Shown here: positions 22,612 through 34,300 of the stretch, piece after piece
How the letters are laid out: the number at the start of each line of letters is the position of its first letter
Numbering within the stretch: position 1 is the stretch's first letter
NCBI GenBank assembly: GCA_026119935.1
Contig: JALRMH010000003.1
Coordinates: forward strand, 310,001 to 374,000
DNA: 64,000 nt
Direction: 5' to 3'
Source: Endothia cerciana
Taxonomy: Eukaryota > Ascomycota > Sordariomycetes > Diaporthales > Cryphonectriaceae
Translations under genes and position numbers: made by a program
Notes under the pieces: generated by a model
What the model saw: only the letters and a program-made list of their open reading frames with translations
The model's database searches: none
Told to the model about the DNA's origin: nothing

Positions 22612-23567
22612 ATGGCACCCTCAGCACTCGACACTACGTTGAACTCCACGTCCATCTCCTCGTACGACCCGGCCCGTCCCCTCGTTAGCAAGGTGGCACT
22701 CATCACAGGGTCCGGAAGAGGTATTGGAAAGGGTATAGCGCTCGAGCTGGGCAAGCGTGGGGCAAGCATCGTCATCAACTACAGCAGCAGCTCCAAGTCC
22801 GCCGAGGAGACGGTCTCCGAGCTCGCCAACCTGGGATCCAGGGCTGTCGCTATCCAGGCGGACATCAGCAGCCCAGCATCCGTCTCCGAGCTCTTCGAGA
22901 AGGCCATCTCGCACTTCGGCTACCTGGATTTCGTCATCTCCAACTCGGGCATGGAGGTGTGGTGCCCCGAGGTCGACGTGACGCCCGAGCTTTTCGACCA
23001 GGTCTTCAACCTCAATTGCCGCGGCCAGTTCTTCGTCGCACAGAACGCCCTGCGGCACTGCCGTCACGGCGGCCGCCTGATCCTGACCTCGTCCATCGCC
23101 GCCAGCATCGGCGGCATCCCCAACCACGCCCTGTACGCGGGCTCTAAAGCCGCGATCGAGGGCTTCACGCGGTCCTTCGCCGTGGACTGTGGCGAGAAGG
23201 GCATGACGGTCAACGCCATCGCGCCCGGCGGCGTGCAGACCGAAATGTTCGACGAGAACGCCTGGCACTACGTCCCCGGCGGGTACGAGGGCATGCCTAT
23301 CGAGACGATCCGGAAGGGGTTGGCCAGCATGTGCCCGCTCAAGCGCGTCGGCACCCCTGCGGATATCGGCAAGGCCGTCTTCACGCTCTGCAGCGACGAG
23401 GGCGAGTGGATTAACGGTACGTGTTGCTCTTGTTGTTGATGTGCTTGCTGTCTATTTTTCGTGCCTCTTCCGGCTTTGGGGTACGAGCGCACGGGTCAAT
23501 CGAGACATGCTGACCGTTGTGCACCACAGGCCAGGTCATCAAGCTGACCGGTGGCAATGCTGTCTAG
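22612..23567 (+). CDS. Tetra-/trihydroxynaphthalene reductase (SDR family), melanin pathway
   Basis: Two exons, 22612-23416 and 23530-23567, with a 113-nt intron close to the 3' end; 280 residues. It is a classical short-chain dehydrogenase: TGSGRGIG cofactor motif at 32-39, NSG at 111-113, and the catalytic set Ser161, Tyr175, Lys179 (YAGSK), with VNAIAPGGVQTEM after it. The N-terminal SSYDPARPLVSKVALITG lead and overall length match fungal 1,3,6,8-/1,3,8-hydroxynaphthalene reductases (Magnaporthe T4HNR/T3HNR, Brm2). These cytosolic NADPH enzymes reduce T4HN to scytalone and/or T3HN to vermelone. The chain ends GGNAV; the terminal residue contributes to substrate preference in Magnaporthe (Met in T3HNR, Ile in T4HNR), so a branched Val hints at T4HNR-like behaviour. 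The start is the ATG after the leader; the open frame upstream has no family match. Versicolorin-type ketoreductase is the main alternative. Confidence 0.9.
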
Positions 23568-25097
23568 AGGAACAGTACATGGATGGATAGGTTCGAAGTT
23601 TGAACTCGCCTATTTCATAGCCATGGCTCGCTTTCAGGTGTCGATACAGGTTCAGCAGCCGGGATGTGTAACAGACGAGCCTAGGGAAGGAAACGTAACT
23701 TCCGAAACACGGCCAGATGGACGGCGTCTGGTTTCTCGGTTGATTTTGATTAAGACGATATCAGGCTGGGTGTTTCTCATAAGCTAGATATGCATCGAAT
23801 CCCGAAGTGGGTTGACTTGACGCTCATGTGCTCCAAAGATTGGGCCATATTCATATGACCACTCCGACTATACTGTATCTGTGAGACATAACCCCTGGGA
23901 TTATTTGTAACGATTCTCCGAGGATGGTAGTGTTGTCTCACGACATTCTCTAGAGAGGGGTTGTCCTTGGACGTGAACTCGATCTCGACCCGAATCACTA
24001 GCGACCACAAATTCCTCACCCTGGCCATCAGGGGCTCTGCATCTGGAGGTGTAAAAAACCATGCCTAGATATGCAAGCTCGTTACTGGAGGTCTATTAGT
24101 CGTGGATCTTGACGCCTCCTTCCCTGGTGCTGCTTGGGCTGCAGATATATGCTGCAGACGTGTTCTCTACGGGATGTCACGTAGCACGACACAATCCAGT
24201 GCCATCTACGCTATTTACATTCTAGAAAGGTTCTCGAATGAATGCATGTCTCATTGTAGTACTACTCTACTCGGCATAGGCAGCCATCTCCCCACATGCA
24301 GACTTTCATCCCAACGTCGTACTAGTGAAGACAAGATGTTCAGGAACGCCATGGCTCCAGGCGAACAAGAAGGATTATCATGTGTGACCCGATAGTAGAA
24401 GCTATTGATTGTGTGATATTCGTTCGTCGAGGCCGGCATGGCCGGGGTACCCGCATTTGATGGCTCGTTAGGTCCCATTGCTCACACCCTGTTCTTCACC
24501 TTCTCGTAGTGGTCAGCATGTCGGTAGTGAGAAGGTTAATGCAAGCCGCAGGCCTACTCCAAGGTTGAGCGTCGCTTTGTGAAATGTTGTATGCATGTAC
24601 TGAGTATGGGGCGGGGGTATACGTAGTATGCGTAGTATGCAGCCTCGAGAAGACACGTTTTGCCGGAAAGCTGTAAAGAACTGCATACCACTTTATGCCG
24701 TACCACTGCGCTTCAGCGTCTGAGGAGGACGCTCAAGACCTGCCAACCGCTCAGCCCGGATCTCTGATAGAGTGAGTTCAGCCATCATTCTGGGTACAGC
24801 ATCGGGCCGAAGTGCTACGTGAGGCCGTGAGAAGCTCGGAATGGCAACAGTGACGGATCACCGCCCCAGTGATATTGTCGTCTTGCCCGTGCGCAACACC
24901 AATATTACACCATATCCTGCCAACGCCGTGTTATTGTCGTGATGGTGATCAGCTGTGAAGTCATGTGGGCTGCTTGCCATGAGAGTCAACATCGGATTCT
25001 AGCCGCGAGCCGGCACAATCAGAATAGAACCAGACCGCAATTACATTGCGCGCATAACAAAGAGGTTTGGAATGTCAGCGCCAACATGACGGTGCCG
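23568..25097. other. Convergent intergenic region, no supported gene
   Basis: This 1.5 kb stretch holds the 3' flanks of the reductase (+) and the LanC-like gene (-). A small GTAGTATGC duplication lies near 24622-24643. No coding features are evident. Confidence 0.55.
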
Positions 25098-26276
25098 TCA
25101 GATATCCGTATAGAAGATCAGACCCGGGGATACCTCTGCAGAGACTAGCCAAGCCCACGATGCACCCGGAAGGTATCCAGCTAATATCGCGTATTTCGAG
25201 CCATAATCTGCTGGCTCGAACAACCGCTCGTCCTTTTGCCTAAATTCCGAGATCTTTTCCGGCGTCGCCACGGCTAGAAAATGATCTCTCTTTGAACCAC
25301 GAGGCAAGGTGCTGCCTTCACGTCAGCGTCGGCGCAGCGGCTGAGGCGCTCGAGGTGGTACTTACAGAGCGTTGCCGAATATTCCATGGCATATTGAGGG
25401 CTGTTTCACGAGTAGTCCCTCCTTCCAGATACACTGCCGACCCTTCTCGACTGCGGCGTCGATTCTCTCCTGGAGGGCTGGGAAATGGGGCCTGAGTGCC
25501 ACCAGCGAATGCAAGAGACCCGGCGCCCCGTGGCAAAACTGGACCAGTGTATGGTTCTCCTTCCCCGGTAAGATGGGCCAGTTCCCATCGGGCAGCTGCA
25601 TATCTAAGATCCCCACCAACTTTTCCTCTACGCGCTGAGCAAGCGATGGCGTCGTCAAGACGAGCTGTGTGACAATGCCGACGGCGCCATGGACGGCGCC
25701 CAGGTAAGGTTTGCCATGCCACTTCCACTCCGGCCCATCGGCAAGAATTGCCTCGGAAACAGCCTGGATTGATTGCTCAACCAGGGCGGCGCTCCCCGGG
25801 ACCCAATGACGGATCATCCTCAGCAGGTACAGAGTTCCAGCCCGGCCATGAAGAATTTCATTCGGGTACTCCTTCCGTTCCACGATCTCCGGAATGCTGG
25901 ACGTGAACGCCCTGGCCAGGTCCAAGTCCTTGCTGATGCAGGCTTGGACGGCCTCGTACGCTAGTTTCTCACAACCGACACCACAACGGTCTGGGTCGAG
26001 AGGTCCATCTCCCCTTGAGCCAGCCACGTACCTCCTTGCCCAGGTCAAGCAATCGCTGCCACCGATCTCCAGGTCGGGGTGCCGTGATGAGGCTTGCAGG
26101 AAGAGGTACGCGAGCCCGGTAGGACCCGTCCAGAAACCAGAGAGCTTGAATCCCGAGTAGTCATCCTTTGGAGGCAGATCGGTGGTGATGTTCTCAAGAG
26201 CCTGTTTCAGGTGGCGTTCTGGCTCGTCAAGGGCAAAGAGCGCCGGGAAATTGTTGGCGATATATCGTGATTCCAT
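25098..26276 (-). CDS. Lanthionine synthetase C-like (LANCL) protein
   Basis: Two exons on the minus strand, 26276-25366 and 25311-25098, with a 54-nt GT-AG intron; 374 residues. The LanC alpha-toroid signature is present as repeated G-x-x-G helices: GPTGLAYLFL (51-60), LHGRAGTLYLL, KPYLGAVHGAVGI (189-201), FCHGAPGLLHSL and ICHGIFGNAL. The three zinc ligands of the family correspond to Cys248 and the Cys296-His297 pair. Eukaryotic LANCL proteins bind glutathione and can add it to dehydroamino acids; bacterial LanC cyclises lanthipeptides. The start at 26276 (MESRYIANN) fits fungal members; the frame is open further upstream but only from a TTG. It lies between the naphthol reductase and the AflR-like regulator on the opposite strand to the reductase. 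No RiPP precursor is visible nearby, so a glutathione-linked detoxifying role is more likely than peptide cyclisation. Confidence 0.88.
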
Positions 26277-29200
26277 CTTGTAATAGACTTGTGGATCGCT
26301 CAAGACTGGCCTGATGATTTTTTTGGGTCTTCCATGAGCATTCAATACGCAGCCACAAGCATTGAGAGGCGTCCAATCGTTTGTGATGATTCGTCTTCGA
26401 TGGGAGCTTCAAGATAGAATGGCGGGTGCCACTCTTACCCCGCATCGTCATCACCAGGGGACGATTTTTTACCTCGGAACTTCCTATATCCCTGGAGTGT
26501 AGGGCTATGGTCGTGTTTTCTTTTTCACTGAACAAACGTAAGGAGGATTTATATGTCTCCCGGCTGTCATATACCTCAAGACTGTCTCTGAGGAAGCTCA
26601 TAACACTCTCACCGACTTGCATAGGCGGTTCAGTCGCATACAAGAACGAAGCTTCTCATCCCATCTCTCAATCTATGACCTCCATGGATTTAAAAGTCCA
26701 GATGGAGGATGGGAACATGTGCGGCCAGTAAAGGTTCGACTGGCATACACTGTGTTGCAACGGAGACATCCTCTCGACCCGATATCCCAGCCACTTGGCT
26801 AGCATCGCGTGGTTCTTGAGGAAGACAACATGGCCACCTGGGTATGGGACCCTGGGCGCATAATGTGCAGTCGTGAGGCTGAGCACGACAGCTCATCATA
26901 GACTAAGCTTGCCTTTACGAGCACAGCTGCCAGGGTATCTTTGTCAAAGTCGTATACCAGACCTATTCATGAATCCCTGGGGTCCAAGGTAGATGCACTC
27001 TTTCGTTCGGGACCGATAGCTAGCCTCGACATCCCGAAGCTGTGATGCTGGTGTCAGCTTTGTAAAGGATGAGAAGCAGCCAGATGGGTTTGATAGAGTA
27101 CGCCAGGGTACATCCGTGAGCTACGGCTGCAGCATTAGAGCTGCAGTAGATCTTAGTGAAGGGAAAGCTGATATGCAAGTCTGAGAAGGTGCAGTGAAGG
27201 ACAGGGCCGGGAATCCCAGGGCTCTCCAGATATGGGGATTAAACATCTACTGGTCCTTCCAATATAACCATCTCACAGTCAGAAAATCACAGGAGTTAAC
27301 GTAGGAGAGAAGATATATCGACCCTTCAGTATGGATAAATCATGTTCACAAATGCCGTAAGACGGCTGCTGCAGAGCTATAACCTCTCCTACCAAAGCCA
27401 CTCTGCACGAGATACCAACCAGAGTCATGGCTTGACTGCATTGGTACCGAATTGGGACGTGATTTCGTGTGACCAGCTTGCCCACACGAGGAGAGATACC
27501 ATGTTTCCACTCACCACTCCCCACTCCCCACACAGCTGCCGATCTCTGGCCTTTAGCCACAGCCGAGATGCAAGTGGATGGTCGGATAGGAATCAACTAA
27601 GCTAATAGACAGCAGGCAAAGAAGAGCGTGAAGGAGGACTGGGGTTCGTTATCAAGACAAACATGTTGAAGCACTTGATCCGACAGCTTGTCCTGGGCCG
27701 ACGTCAGAATGGGGACAGGAGAGATGGACGACAGGAACGTCTTCTGTCGTCTTCTAGAAGTGCCTCACCCCCCCAAGACAAAGTAGTACGATCATCGCTA
27801 ATTAAGACAAAATGCTGATCCCCTAAGGCCCGCGGTGCGCATCAGCGGCGCGACTAGATCACACACCAGGACAGCTATCATGATTAGCCGGTCCCAGTCC
27901 TCTGGGCGGCGAGGTGGCAGCGGTTAAGGTTTGCCCGCGTGCTGGCAGATCTGGATTTGGCGCCTCTGGTGAACTCCCCCCCCCCCCCAGGCTAACGCGA
28001 GGATACAAGACATGGCGAGCGTCTCAAGGTCGTTTAGCTAGGAACGGGCCTCCCGGCTAGCATGGGAGAGCCTGTCGTGTAGGCTTCGAATTTTTATTCA
28101 AGGTGATCGCCGTATCTCAGCCACCAAGAGCGTAGGATCCTTTCCTAAGTGAAGGCCAGCGGCATACCCAATGCGGTAAGGAACTCGTTCGATGAGCGGT
28201 GGCACTCGGTCTATGTCTGTTGCGAGATGAGTCCACACGTGGTATAGTCATCATCAACCCTCCCCCCTGGCATCGTGAGTGCGCGCTGAAGTTAAGACAT
28301 TCTTAACCTAATGTGTCGTGAGGCTGGAAATATCACGATCTACAGTAGCAGGTTGGTAAGATACATCTCCAGGAACCAGAGTGTTAGGCTCCTTAAAATC
28401 TGCTTTGTGTTCAAAGATCTGGATTACCGGCACCATCCCGTGTCGTTCATGAGCTCAACTCCTCAGACGATGTAGGAATCCGACCATGTGAACCGTCAAC
28501 TTTTCCCATCTTCCAGATGACCGGGTTTGCTACGGCCACCAACAGCATCTCCCTTGTCAAACTCTGTCACCGAACCGGACGTCACCCTGACCATCAGGTC
28601 GAAACTCAAGAATTATCCGTGTCCCGGGGAACGACGGAAGCTACACTATACCTTAGAAGCTGTGCTCAATTACATATAAGCTGGGGTTCCGAATAAACCG
28701 GTTAGCACTCAGCACACCATTTCAGAGCGGGCCGAGAAGCTTGGTCTCCCCCCCTAGTGCTCTTGGCCTTGATATTTGTCTTCACTAAATTGAATTAACC
28801 TCGGACATCTCCACTCGTCCACGGAGCCATGATGCAAGCTAGGGTATATGTCCCTTAAAGAAAGAAGAAGAAAAAAAGGAAAGGAAAAACAGGTGTCCGC
28901 GCCAGGACCCCTACTCGGGATCTTCAGCACCTTGATTGGGAGGATACAAAAGAGCCGAGTAAACCGCTTGGGTGGGAACAGGGACCTCAAGAGACACCTA
29001 GAAAAGATGGGTGGGAATTCCAAACCCCTAGTGACGGTTCATTGTGGTAGTGCTGCATTGCAATATCTTTCACTGCATGTGACTGGGCGTGGGGAGGAGT
29101 TCGAGGCAACATTGAGGTCACTGGGCGATACCGTCGCGTTCGACAGAAGGAGCCTCGGTCTGGGACAAAGCCAAAGGCATAGAATTGACGCAGAAACCCA

Positions 29201-29947
29201 GAGGTGCCTCCGCTCAAGGTTGCGGCCAGTCGTTGCGTCCCATGCCAGTGATGCCACTCGGAACGATAAGCCCGGGCACCAAAGTAGTATCATCAAGTGA
29301 TCATGTACCAATCGTGTGCTTCTTGTCAACCCCCTACATGTACTCCGTTTGCCTTGTTTCCCCAACTTGTCCGCCGATCCACTCTGTGATTCTCAGATCC
29401 CGTCCCGTGTCTGTCCCATGTGTTTAGGTAGCAGTAATACGACAATTCGTTATACTCGACCCCCAATTACCCCTGCCGATCCGTCTCCAAGTCTGCCTAC
29501 TGGGCATGCCGTTTAGATTAGGTGATGACTGCTGTTGTTGATGTGAGAGTATCGGTCAGCTGTCGCTTGTGATGACTGTGTGTGTATAGATTCTGGCATG
29601 AAACATCGTCCAGTCGTAACTGTCAAAGAAAAGAGTGAAGAACTCCGCCCCTTCTTGGATGACGGGGTGACAAATCAAGGCTCAGAAAGGTAATGATCGA
29701 AGTTTGTCGCCCCCGTAGGGATCAAGACGTTAGGCCGGACAGTGGAAGATAATAAAGAAATGCACAATCCGAGTCGCCAAGGTGAAACTGCAGCAGGTCA
29801 TTTCTGTCGTGTGATGTCGTTTGTAAAGAAAGAGGGATTATGGGAGAGTCCTAGTCGAAAGGGAAAGCGCATGCTGTAGCGTGCAGCTGTGTTGTGTACC
29901 TCGAGCGCCCGCGTCATCCCCGTGGGATGGTGTAGATCCACTCGCCC
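26277..29947. other. 3.7 kb spacer without supported gene
   Basis: It contains the LANCL promoter at its left end and the 3' flank of the AflR-like gene at its right end. A C-rich homopolymer lies at about 27977-27988 and a purine-rich AAAGAAAGAAG tract near 28857-28889. Open frames on both strands are short and unrecognised. Confidence 0.5.
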
Positions 29948-31289
29948 TCACGAAAATCCCATATCACTTTTCCGATGCGTGACGACCTGCATAGTGGACC
30001 CAAGGCTCTGACCGAGATAGCAGATCATCGCCTTGCTGACCTCGGAGTCTTCATAGAGCTCCGAACATATCTCTCGGAAGCTCGAGTAGACCTCCTCCAG
30101 CTTCCGAAGCTCACGCGCCAGGATCTCGAGCTCTAGCCACCTGCTGTCCTCCACGTTGACTGTATAGGCACCGAGAGTCACTCCCAGTCCTGGGAGAGTG
30201 CCAGCACTAGGCATGGTCATCGGCGTTGAGGCCGGCGTTGCAGCCCTGACGTTGTCCGCCAACGTTCCTTGATCGAAATGTGTTCGAGAAGCGTCCTTGT
30301 AGAAAATCGTGATGGTGCCGAGGACTGTTGCCAGAAGCATGGCTGCAGTATGTGTACCAGACCGATTCATGCACCTTGAACAGGCTGCAGAACAATCAGC
30401 ACTTGAGACGTTTTCATACAATCAAAGATGGGTGACAGGAAGCTTGACCTAGCATAGCTGCACAGCCTTCGACTGCCTTCCGATTTAATGACAAAACCAG
30501 GTCGAATGGGGGTGGGGATGGAGATGAAGCGTTGTGAAGAGCTTGCAAAGACTGCAGGCACACTGTGAAGCACGTGCAGGATCCAACAGTCGAGTTGACC
30601 GGAGTAGATCTAGGCCTGGTTGGAGGAGTCCTCATATTTGGAGTTGCTGTCGGACTGGGAAAGTAAATGTGGCTCATCTTCGGAGGAGTCGAGACTTGGC
30701 TGAAAGACAATAAATCTGGGCTGCTTGTATCAGTCCAGCCCATAACGCTGTTACTCATATCGTATGACTGAGAGCGACTGTGGGGAACTAGTATCGCGTT
30801 TGGTACTGATGATTCCGTGAAAGTAGGAGGCATGTCGTTCGGAGGAGTCCATGGCATCGTTGGACTGTAGATGCTTCTAGGCATACCGGGGTCGATGGTC
30901 GTTGATGAGGTGTTGTCGACTCCCATGAAGGTCATCCCGGAGGATATGGACTGGCTTCTACTCAATGTTCCGTCAATGCTGGTGGGCGGTGTCCAGCCTG
31001 GCTCAACTGTATAGACACCAGTCATCCCGGCATCCACTGTGTACATCATGCCCTCGTCCATAATTTGCGAGGGCCCATTCATATCTGGGGATGGTTGTTG
31101 CTGGTTCTTTGCAGTGTCCGAGGCCTTGGGCTTACCCGCCCTACTAGATGGCGAGTAACGACATTCTATGCCACAGGTGAGGCATCTGGAGCATACTGGC
31201 CTGGATTTGGAGCATTTGACTTTCGCGAGGAAGCACCCATCGCAAGACGCCCGAAGACGAGGTTGGCGTGGCTTGTTGGCAGCAGCCAT
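29948..31289 (-). CDS. AflR-family Zn(II)2Cys6 transcription factor
   Basis: Two exons, 31289-30449 and 30384-29948, with a 64-nt intron; 425 residues. An N-terminal Zn2Cys6 cluster (C16, C19, C26, C33, C36, C43; RASCDGCFLAKVKCSKSRP) matches the AflR subgroup, including the basic RQPRLRASCDGC lead-in. Residues 55-220 are S/T/P-rich and disordered. The C-terminal half carries the AflR domain: DLVLSLNRKAVEGC, then across the splice CAAMLACSRCMNRSG, and a final helical LELEILARELRKLEEVYSSFREIC. AflR-type proteins are nuclear dimers that bind TCG-N5-CGA and activate PKS clusters. Three such sites occur in promoters of this window, including the PKS. The donor is GTCAAG, weaker than usual but supported by frame and conserved residues across it. 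Two regulators in one locus recalls the two-regulator melanin locus described in Pestalotiopsis fici. Confidence 0.9.
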
Positions 31290-31312
31290 TGCTTTGGGAG
31301 CTGGCTGTGGTT

Positions 31313-31340
31313 GAATAGGAATAGGAATAGGAATAGGAAT
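31313..31340. repeat. Hexanucleotide microsatellite (GAATAG)4.7 in the AflR-like leader
   Basis: A perfect 6-bp repeat of 28 bp lies 24-51 bp upstream of the AflR-like start codon, so it is probably within its 5' UTR or core promoter and could change spacing between strains. Confidence 0.95.
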
Positions 31341-34300
31341 ATTGTCTCACTTCGAGAAATCAAGAATGTATAAGGGGATCCGAATGGAGGACGATCATAA
31401 ATACAAGAGAATGATATCCTGTAATGGCGACCAAAGCCCCGGCGGAGAGTGTGAATGTGTGCCACTCTCGGGTAGCAGTATGTAGAAGCCAAGACGTACT
31501 TATTTGTGATCGAAATGCGCGGTATCGGGTCCGAGAAGTCGGGCCTGAACAAGGGCTCAGCAAGTAAGTTTTGATGATGCACAACCGGAAGAAAAATGTG
31601 GATATTTGAGCTCGTTCGCCGTTGCCAGACATGCCAGTGATGGTGCTTACCAGCTGTAGAGAAAGCTAATCTGAGCGATAGCCCAGGGAGCAGCTCGCAC
31701 AAAGGAGCCAGAGGCGGAGAACGTTGTAGAAACTGCGTCCTGTGTTAGACAATCTGGAGACCCAGATGAACTGACGCTTCTACTGCGCAGTCTGAACGCA
31801 GGGATGATGCTGAGCGCTCGGCCAGACTTCTAGGTTAACACGAGAAAGAGTCCGATAAGATTGATTTCGAGGAACAGCCTATGGGGTTGGAACCAAACAA
31901 TAGTGGCAGTTGATTGACCGCGACGGATATGATAGCATCGGCTATGACGCGAAGGCGTCACCCTCGAATCCAGCTGACTTCCACACAATGGAGCGTGGGA
32001 GAGCCAAGGGACAACCGGCCGCTCGAGTTATGCCTCGGTATTTGAGCGTGCTGTGCTAAACAGAAGGGGGTTGCGGAAGCTGAAGAGCAATGTTGAGCGT
32101 TGAGACAATGGGTTCATGCTGGGGAGCAAGTATTCCTGACAGCCTATGGAGATGGTATACGGTCATTCCCCTTGCCAGGGCCGTATACTATGGGGCTGTC
32201 AAGATGATGTCCATGAGGAGATGGTCTTGAAAGCAGACGCAGTCCCTCTGCGAACAAGAGAGAAAGACGTATGGCGTGGAAGTACGAAGAGCCGTCGAAA
32301 TAGTTAAACCAGGGGTTGAAGAGAGGTGCGATCCGGGAAATAATGATCATGGTCCATCCGTGCTGGTTGTGGTGCAGGGTACATGCATTCAAGATGTGCT
32401 TCGCCATTCCGATACCCAGGGATCCGCTGTCGCAACTTTGCGTAGTACAGTAGCGCAAGACTAAGAATAGGTATTTTTGTACCTTACACGCAGATGTGAT
32501 CGACATCGTTGGCCCGGAGCCAAGGACTGGGAACCGCACGGAGTTGTCCCTGTCGTGATCTAGGTTTAAGGACGCGAGATGCTTCTTTGCTGCTGTGTTC
32601 ATGTTCTGTCCACAACACCTTACACTTGAAGGCTGACGTGAGGAAAGCTGCCCCTTGTGACTGGCACTAGGGATTGTACCGCGTCCTAGAAGTCTCGGCG
32701 TCTCCATAGCCATCCCAAGATTCGCGCTGTTGAAAGCTTAGAGGCCATAGTATTTCTGCGGTATATCGTTTGTGTTAGGGAGTTAGATTGCATCTAGTCC
32801 ATACTTGCTCTACTACGAGCATCAATGGGATGGATGTCGCCACGGTGAGAAGACGTGGTACATGGGGAACACGAACCACTACACCACTTGTGATTGTGAT
32901 GGTGACCAACACATTATGCCCTCTATGGCTTACTGAAACCAGACGATGCAGTTCAGGCTGTGCTCGGGCCTCCGCCGGGAACACTGCAGAGCAATAACTC
33001 GGCGTGACCCGCCCTCATGGAGTTGGGTCATTGGCTTTGAACGTCTGTCCAACTCCACTGGAATATACAGCGTTCTGCAGGTCTTCGATCATGATATCAA
33101 TGACTTGTAGTGCAGGGAATTGAGCACCATATACTCCACTGGTTGGGGCGGATGCCAGCATTCTGGGTGCCAGGCGGCGGAGGCTCTCAAGGGATTCTGC
33201 ACACCGAGAGCAGACAGTCCTGGTCCAGACGAGCCGGACATTATTTTTCCTGCCAGGAATGCCTGCTTCTCCGTATTTTGAACGTGTTCAATATTGAATG
33301 AGAAAGATGAGTCTGAAGCGACGCTCTCGGGACCAGTTAACCCTCTAACGCTCGATGAGGGTCTAGAGGTCTGCCAGTGTATCGGGTGCGCCTGGATTCC
33401 GCCCTTCCGGTGCCGGGAGCCTTGACTAGTCAGGGAAGCCGTGAAGAAGAATATGCGAGTTCAAATGCTAGGGTGAGTAAAGTTGGCAATCTGAGCGACC
33501 GGTCTGTCGAGCACATTTGGGTCCTATCGCCTCACGCCCCCGGGCCATCGATGTCCCCAGCAAAGCAGGTCTTGGTCTCCGCAATCCGGCCCCATTCTTC
33601 AGCAGGTAAGACCACATCGTTCTCGTGCTACTGCACAGCCAGGGCTCTCAGAGCTGCCCGGCGACTGAGCTGGGGAGCATGACGGGCTGGTGTTTTGGAG
33701 CCGAAGAGCGGCCGATTTCTAAAGACACCTCTCGGAAGCCTTGACTGAACATGAAGCGTCCTGGCTACCGACGAGCCTGAGGCTGATCGGAGCGTGTCTC
33801 CTGGACTTGTCGTGGGCCTCTTCCTGTGAAAAGGCCCGAACCAAGGGTAGTTCTCGCGGGCCACTGCCGCTACCAACACGATACGGGCCCGCTGATGTGC
33901 TTGTAATCGACAGCTGGGGCCCACCTCGGAACCATCGCCAGGGTATCGATGCTGTGCAGTTGACAAAAGGTAGCTATGTCGATCAAGAGTTCCAAAGTAG
34001 AGCCAGTAACTGGCTCATACGGTCTGGCGGTCGGTGCTCGTATCTCCATCAAGACGCATGCAAGCCTTCGAGTGATTCTGAGGCTGTGGGAATGTGACCT
34101 CTTGTACAACCTCGATAGGCCAGTTCACGTCGCGTAGTCAACGTGCACGCTACAAGCGCCAACGATGCCTGCATGACTAGTGAAGAGTCTCACGTTGTTC
34201 TTCTCAGTGCAATGTAGCAAATATGATAGCCTTGACCCCTTGACGCGAGGTGTTTAGTGTGTAGAGGAGACGAGGTCGAGAAGTGGAAAAGGGGCATCCG

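Noticed and set aside
26277..26643. Upstream extension or separate ORF before the LanC-like gene
   Set aside because: The extension starts with TTG and the other ORF has no homology; the ATG at 26276 fits fungal LANCL N-termini.
23568..29947. Lanthipeptide (RiPP) precursor for the LanC-like protein
   Set aside because: No short ORF with a leader plus a Ser/Thr/Cys-rich core, and no LanB/LanM-like dehydratase, was seen near it.
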